DNA of 8,639 nucleotides from Verrucomicrobiales bacterium (lineage in GTDB: Bacteria > Verrucomicrobiota > Verrucomicrobiia > Limisphaerales > JAFMIX01). The notes beneath the pieces are model-generated. The model made no database searches, was not told the origin of the DNA, and worked only from the letters and a program-made list of their open reading frames with translations. The position numbers and the translations under genes are program-made. The DNA lies in assembly GCA_017853785.1 (NCBI GenBank), contig JAFMIX010000078.1, positions 1 to 8,639 of the forward strand. The letters are read 5' to 3'. Below are positions 6,037 to 8,639 of the stretch, in pieces (position 1 is the stretch's first letter; each line of letters opens with the position of its first letter).

Positions 6037-7506
6037 GTGTCCACCGACTTCATCACCCCCATTTTCTGGCTGGCCGTGCTGGGCTTTGTGGTGACGTGGC
6101 TGACGGTGCCAGTGATCCAGAAATGGAAGCCGGCCCGGGGTCCTGAAGCCCGGTCGGGCCATCGGCCCGGAGTGGCGATCTCCCGGTTTGGCGGCTTGGC
6201 GCTGGCACTGGCCTTCGTGGTCGTCGCCGTGGTCATCCTGTCCAATTTTCCGGCGACCGATGCCAGCCGGGAGAAAACGCAGTGGGTGATTATCACGGCT
6301 TCGCTGGCGATGTTCCTGTTGGGTTTTTGGGATGACCTCAAGCCGCTGGGCGCGCGGAAGAAACTGGCGGGGCAATTCCTGATCGCGGCGGCGGTCTGTT
6401 TTGGCGGCGTGCGAATCGAGCAATTTCAGAATCCGTTTGGCGGCGGATTTTATGATCTGGGCTGGCTGGCGTGGCCCACGACGATGTTCTGGCTGGTGGC
6501 GCTTACGAATATTATCAATCTGATTGACGGCATTGACGGTCTGGCGGGTGGAGTGGCGCTGATGTTGATGGGTTTGCTGACGTATCTGGGATTCAGCGGC
6601 GGGCTGGTCTTTCCGATTCTCTGCGCGGCGGGGATGTTCGGCGCTTTGCTCGGTTTCTTGCGCTACAATTTTCCACCGGCAAGAATTTACATGGGCGATG
6701 GTGGGGCGTATTTCCTGGGTTTCCTCATCGGTATGCTGACGCTGGTGCATTCGCAAAAGGGAACGGTGGTCGCAGCGTTGATCGCGCCGGTTTTTGCGCT
6801 CGCCCTGCCGATCATGGATGTGGCTCTGGCCATCCTGCGCCGCGGCATCAAGGGGTTGCCGATCTTCCGTCCCGACCGGAAGCACATCCATCACCGACTG
6901 CTGGCTTCAGGATTTTCCAACCGCCGGACATTGCTCACGCTCTACGGGGTTTCGCTGGGCTGCCTGGTCATGGCGTTGAGCCTGTTCTGGTCGCAGGGGC
7001 GCTTGCTGCCGATCCTGTGCGGTTTCCTGTTTTTGCTGGTGCTGGTGACAGTGCGGTCGCTGGGGTTGGGCCGGGACTGGTTCACGGTGGACGGCACGGT
7101 GGGCAACATGCTGCACGTGCGCAAGGAAACGCGTTATGCCCTCTGCCTTTCCCAGTGGCTGGAACTCGAAGCCGAGCGGTGTCCCACGCCGGCGGCGTTG
7201 TGGGAGGGATTCATCTTCATGAGCAGGAAACTCGGATTTGCCCGGGTCAGGTTGCTGCTGGACGATGGCCCGGTGGCATGGTCCCGGGCTGGCGCCCTGG
7301 ATGAGGAAAAATTGCAAAAGCACACCATGACCGTAGGCGTCGGTCGCGTACAAGCGATTGAATTCACGGCGGATCGTGCCGCGCTGCGACCCCGGATCTT
7401 CGATCTCTTCGCGGAACTGGCGGTGGAGGCCTGGGTGCGCGCGATGTTGCGCTGGGAAGGGGTGTCAGGTCGCGTCTTTGACCTCCCGCCGGAACCGGGC
7501 GCGTAA
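6037..7506 (+). CDS. MraY/WecA-type polyprenyl-phosphate sugar-1-P transferase with C-terminal extension
   Basis: A 489-residue integral membrane enzyme that transfers a (probably N-acetylated) hexose-1-phosphate from a UDP-sugar to undecaprenyl phosphate, the first step of a lipid-linked glycan. The family motifs are all present: GFWDDLKP with Asp99-Asp100, NIINLIDGIDGLAGG (158-172), YMGDGGAYFLG (218-228) and the WecA-like HIHHRL (283-288). About ten membrane segments fill residues 5-340. Residues 350-489 are a soluble extension absent from standard WecA or MraY (about 350 residues). It contains LSQWLELEAERCPTPAALWEG and FARVRLLLDDG, and its pattern suggests a GAF-like fold, possibly a sensor. 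The start is GTG at 6037: an in-frame TAA at 6010-6012 leaves no other start codon before it. The 178 bases upstream hold no clear gene, promoter or terminator; AAGGA at 6004-6008 is too far to act as ribosome site. It fits the EPS role of the preceding genes. Confidence 0.93.
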   Translation: MSTDFITPIFWLAVLGFVVTWLTVPVIQKWKPARGPEARSGHRPGVAISRFGGLALALAFVVVAVVILSNFPATDASREKTQWVIITASLAMFLLGFWDDLKPLGARKKLAGQFLIAAAVCFGGVRIEQFQNPFGGGFYDLGWLAWPTTMFWLVALTNIINLIDGIDGLAGGVALMLMGLLTYLGFSGGLVFPILCAAGMFGALLGFLRYNFPPARIYMGDGGAYFLGFLIGMLTLVHSQKGTVVAALIAPVFALALPIMDVALAILRRGIKGLPIFRPDRKHIHHRLLASGFSNRRTLLTLYGVSLGCLVMALSLFWSQGRLLPILCGFLFLLVLVTVRSLGLGRDWFTVDGTVGNMLHVRKETRYALCLSQWLELEAERCPTPAALWEGFIFMSRKLGFARVRLLLDDGPVAWSRAGALDEEKLQKHTMTVGVGRVQAIEFTADRAALRPRIFDLFAELAVEAWVRAMLRWEGVSGRVFDLPPEPGA

Positions 7507-7595
7507 CCTGCCGCGCCGCCGCTGCGCCGCCACCTCGGTGCTTTGCGGGCGGAAATGGTTTCCATCGCCGGTCACTTCCTGTTTCAATTCGCCGC

Positions 7596-8639
7596 ATGAA
7601 AATTTTGGTCATCGGTTCGGGCGGACGTGAACACGCCTTGGTCTGGAAACTCGCGCAATCGCCGCACGCCACGCAGTTGTGGTGCGCGCCGGGCAACGCC
7701 GGCATCGCGCAGGAACGCCTCGCCCAGAACGGCCGCGCCGTGGAGTGCGCCGGCATCAGCGCGGAGGAGTTGCCCAAGCTGCTCGCCTTCGCGCAGGAGA
7801 AGCGCGTGGATTTTACCGTCGTCGGCCCGGACAATCCGCTCGCGCTCGGCATTGTGGACTTGTTCCAGCGGCACGGCCTCAAGATTTGGGGCGTGAACCA
7901 AAAGGCGGCGCAGTTCGAGGCGTCGAAAGTTTTCTCCCAGAAATTCATGGAGAAATACGGCATCCCGACCGCGGCTGCCGGCACGTTCTCGGAGGCCGGG
8001 CCTGCCAAGGCCTTCACCGCCACGCTCGGCGGCAAGTGCGTGGTGAAAGCCGATGGCCTCGCGCTCGGCAAAGGCGTGTTGATCTGCCGCAACCAGACCG
8101 AAGCCGAGAAGGCCGTGGACGAAATCATGGTCAGCAAGGCGTTCGGCGCGGCGGGCGCGAACGTCGTCATCCAGGAATTCCTCGAAGGCATCGAGGTGTC
8201 GCTCCACGCGTTGTGCGACGGCACGACGGCGAAGATTTTCCCCACGTCACAGGATCACAAGCGCGCGCTCGACCAAGACGAAGGCCTCAACACCGGCGGC
8301 ATGGGCACGTATTCGCCCACGCCGTTCCTCAACGACACGCAGCTCGCCGAGACCGCGCGCCGCGTGCTCGAACCCTTCATGCGCGGCTGCGTGGCCGAGG
8401 GCATTGATTATCGCGGGCTGCTGTATCCCGGCGTGATGCTCACGAAGAACGGCCCGAAGATCCTCGAATTCAACGCGCGCTTCGGCGATCCCGAGACGCA
8501 GGTTTATCTCACGCGTCTTGAAAACGATCTCGTGGAACTGCTCGACGCCAGCGCGAGCGGCACGTTGGCCAAGCACGAATTGAGATGGAGACCCGAAGCG
8601 AGCGTTTGCGTCATCATGGCCAGCAGCGGTTATCCGGGG
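7596..8639 (+). CDS. purD: Phosphoribosylamine-glycine ligase, 3' end outside window
   Basis: The first 348 codons of GAR synthetase, the ATP-grasp enzyme that joins glycine to 5-phosphoribosylamine in the second step of purine synthesis, in the cytoplasm. The N-terminal signature is MKILVIGSGGREHAL. The ATP-grasp part shows VVKADGLALGKGV (149-161), TSQDHKRALDQDEG (217-230), NTGGMGTYSP (232-241) and the metal-binding EFNARFGDPETQ (291-302). About 80 residues of the usual 425 are missing because the window ends; the frame is open to the last base. GVNQKAAQFEASK (99-111) replaces the more usual GP at the start of that segment, a mild deviation. The ATG at 7596 matches the family start exactly. 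It lies 89 bases after the polyprenyl transferase with no visible terminator or Shine-Dalgarno sequence, so read-through from the EPS genes is possible. Confidence 0.97.
   Translation, partial: MKILVIGSGGREHALVWKLAQSPHATQLWCAPGNAGIAQERLAQNGRAVECAGISAEELPKLLAFAQEKRVDFTVVGPDNPLALGIVDLFQRHGLKIWGVNQKAAQFEASKVFSQKFMEKYGIPTAAAGTFSEAGPAKAFTATLGGKCVVKADGLALGKGVLICRNQTEAEKAVDEIMVSKAFGAAGANVVIQEFLEGIEVSLHALCDGTTAKIFPTSQDHKRALDQDEGLNTGGMGTYSPTPFLNDTQLAETARRVLEPFMRGCVAEGIDYRGLLYPGVMLTKNGPKILEFNARFGDPETQVYLTRLENDLVELLDASASGTLAKHELRWRPEASVCVIMASSGYPG

Noticed and set aside
5638..6894. 418-residue open frame on the minus strand
   Set aside because: It is antisense to the polyprenyl transferase and the glycosyltransferase end, and consists of low-complexity Gln/Arg/His sequence with no motif.
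7364..8245. 293-residue open frame on the minus strand
   Set aside because: It is the shadow of purD, whose motifs are unmistakable on the plus strand.

Overview
The window is GC-rich bacterial DNA that reads almost entirely on the + strand. I infer a Verrucomicrobiota-type genome, probably a Pedosphaera/Limisphaera-like lineage. The grounds are an exosortase fused to an EpsI-type domain, an exopolysaccharide (EPS) gene set, and spacers full of short heptamer repeats and palindromes. This is an inference; no rRNA or other phylogenetic marker is present, and PurD at the right edge would be the best gene for placing it.

Positions 1-1638 are accessory in character. There is the 3' part of a small helix-turn-helix protein (1-363), a 519-base spacer made largely of repeats (364-882), and an unrecognised Arg- and Pro-rich protein (883-1638). 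The spacer holds, in order, a perfect GC hairpin, a tract of 7-base repeats, paired GGTAAAG boxes, a block whose sequence recurs inside the exosortase gene, and a CTTGGTG element.

Positions 1779-5858 hold a tight cluster of an exosortase-EpsI fusion, a cytidylyltransferase fused to a GHMP-type kinase, and a family 4 glycosyltransferase, with gaps of about 10-40 bases. After a 178-base gap comes a MraY/WecA-type polyprenyl-phosphate sugar-1-phosphate transferase with an extra soluble C-terminal domain (6037-7506). Together these look like part of an EPS and surface-protein sorting locus. The polyprenyl transferase would load the first sugar on the lipid carrier, the glycosyltransferase would extend it, and the bifunctional enzyme would supply an activated sugar or polyol. 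The exosortase would process proteins carrying a PEP-CTERM-like tail. No such target protein is encoded in the window.

Positions 7596-8639 are the first 348 codons of purD (purine synthesis), cut by the window edge and functionally unrelated to the EPS genes.

The most unusual signal is that the same kind of repeat material that fills the spacer also lies inside the exosortase reading frame. One tract encodes a loop between membrane segments. A longer one, about 104 bases, encodes essentially the whole linker where the exosortase and EpsI parts join, which suggests that repeat DNA took part in the gene fusion.
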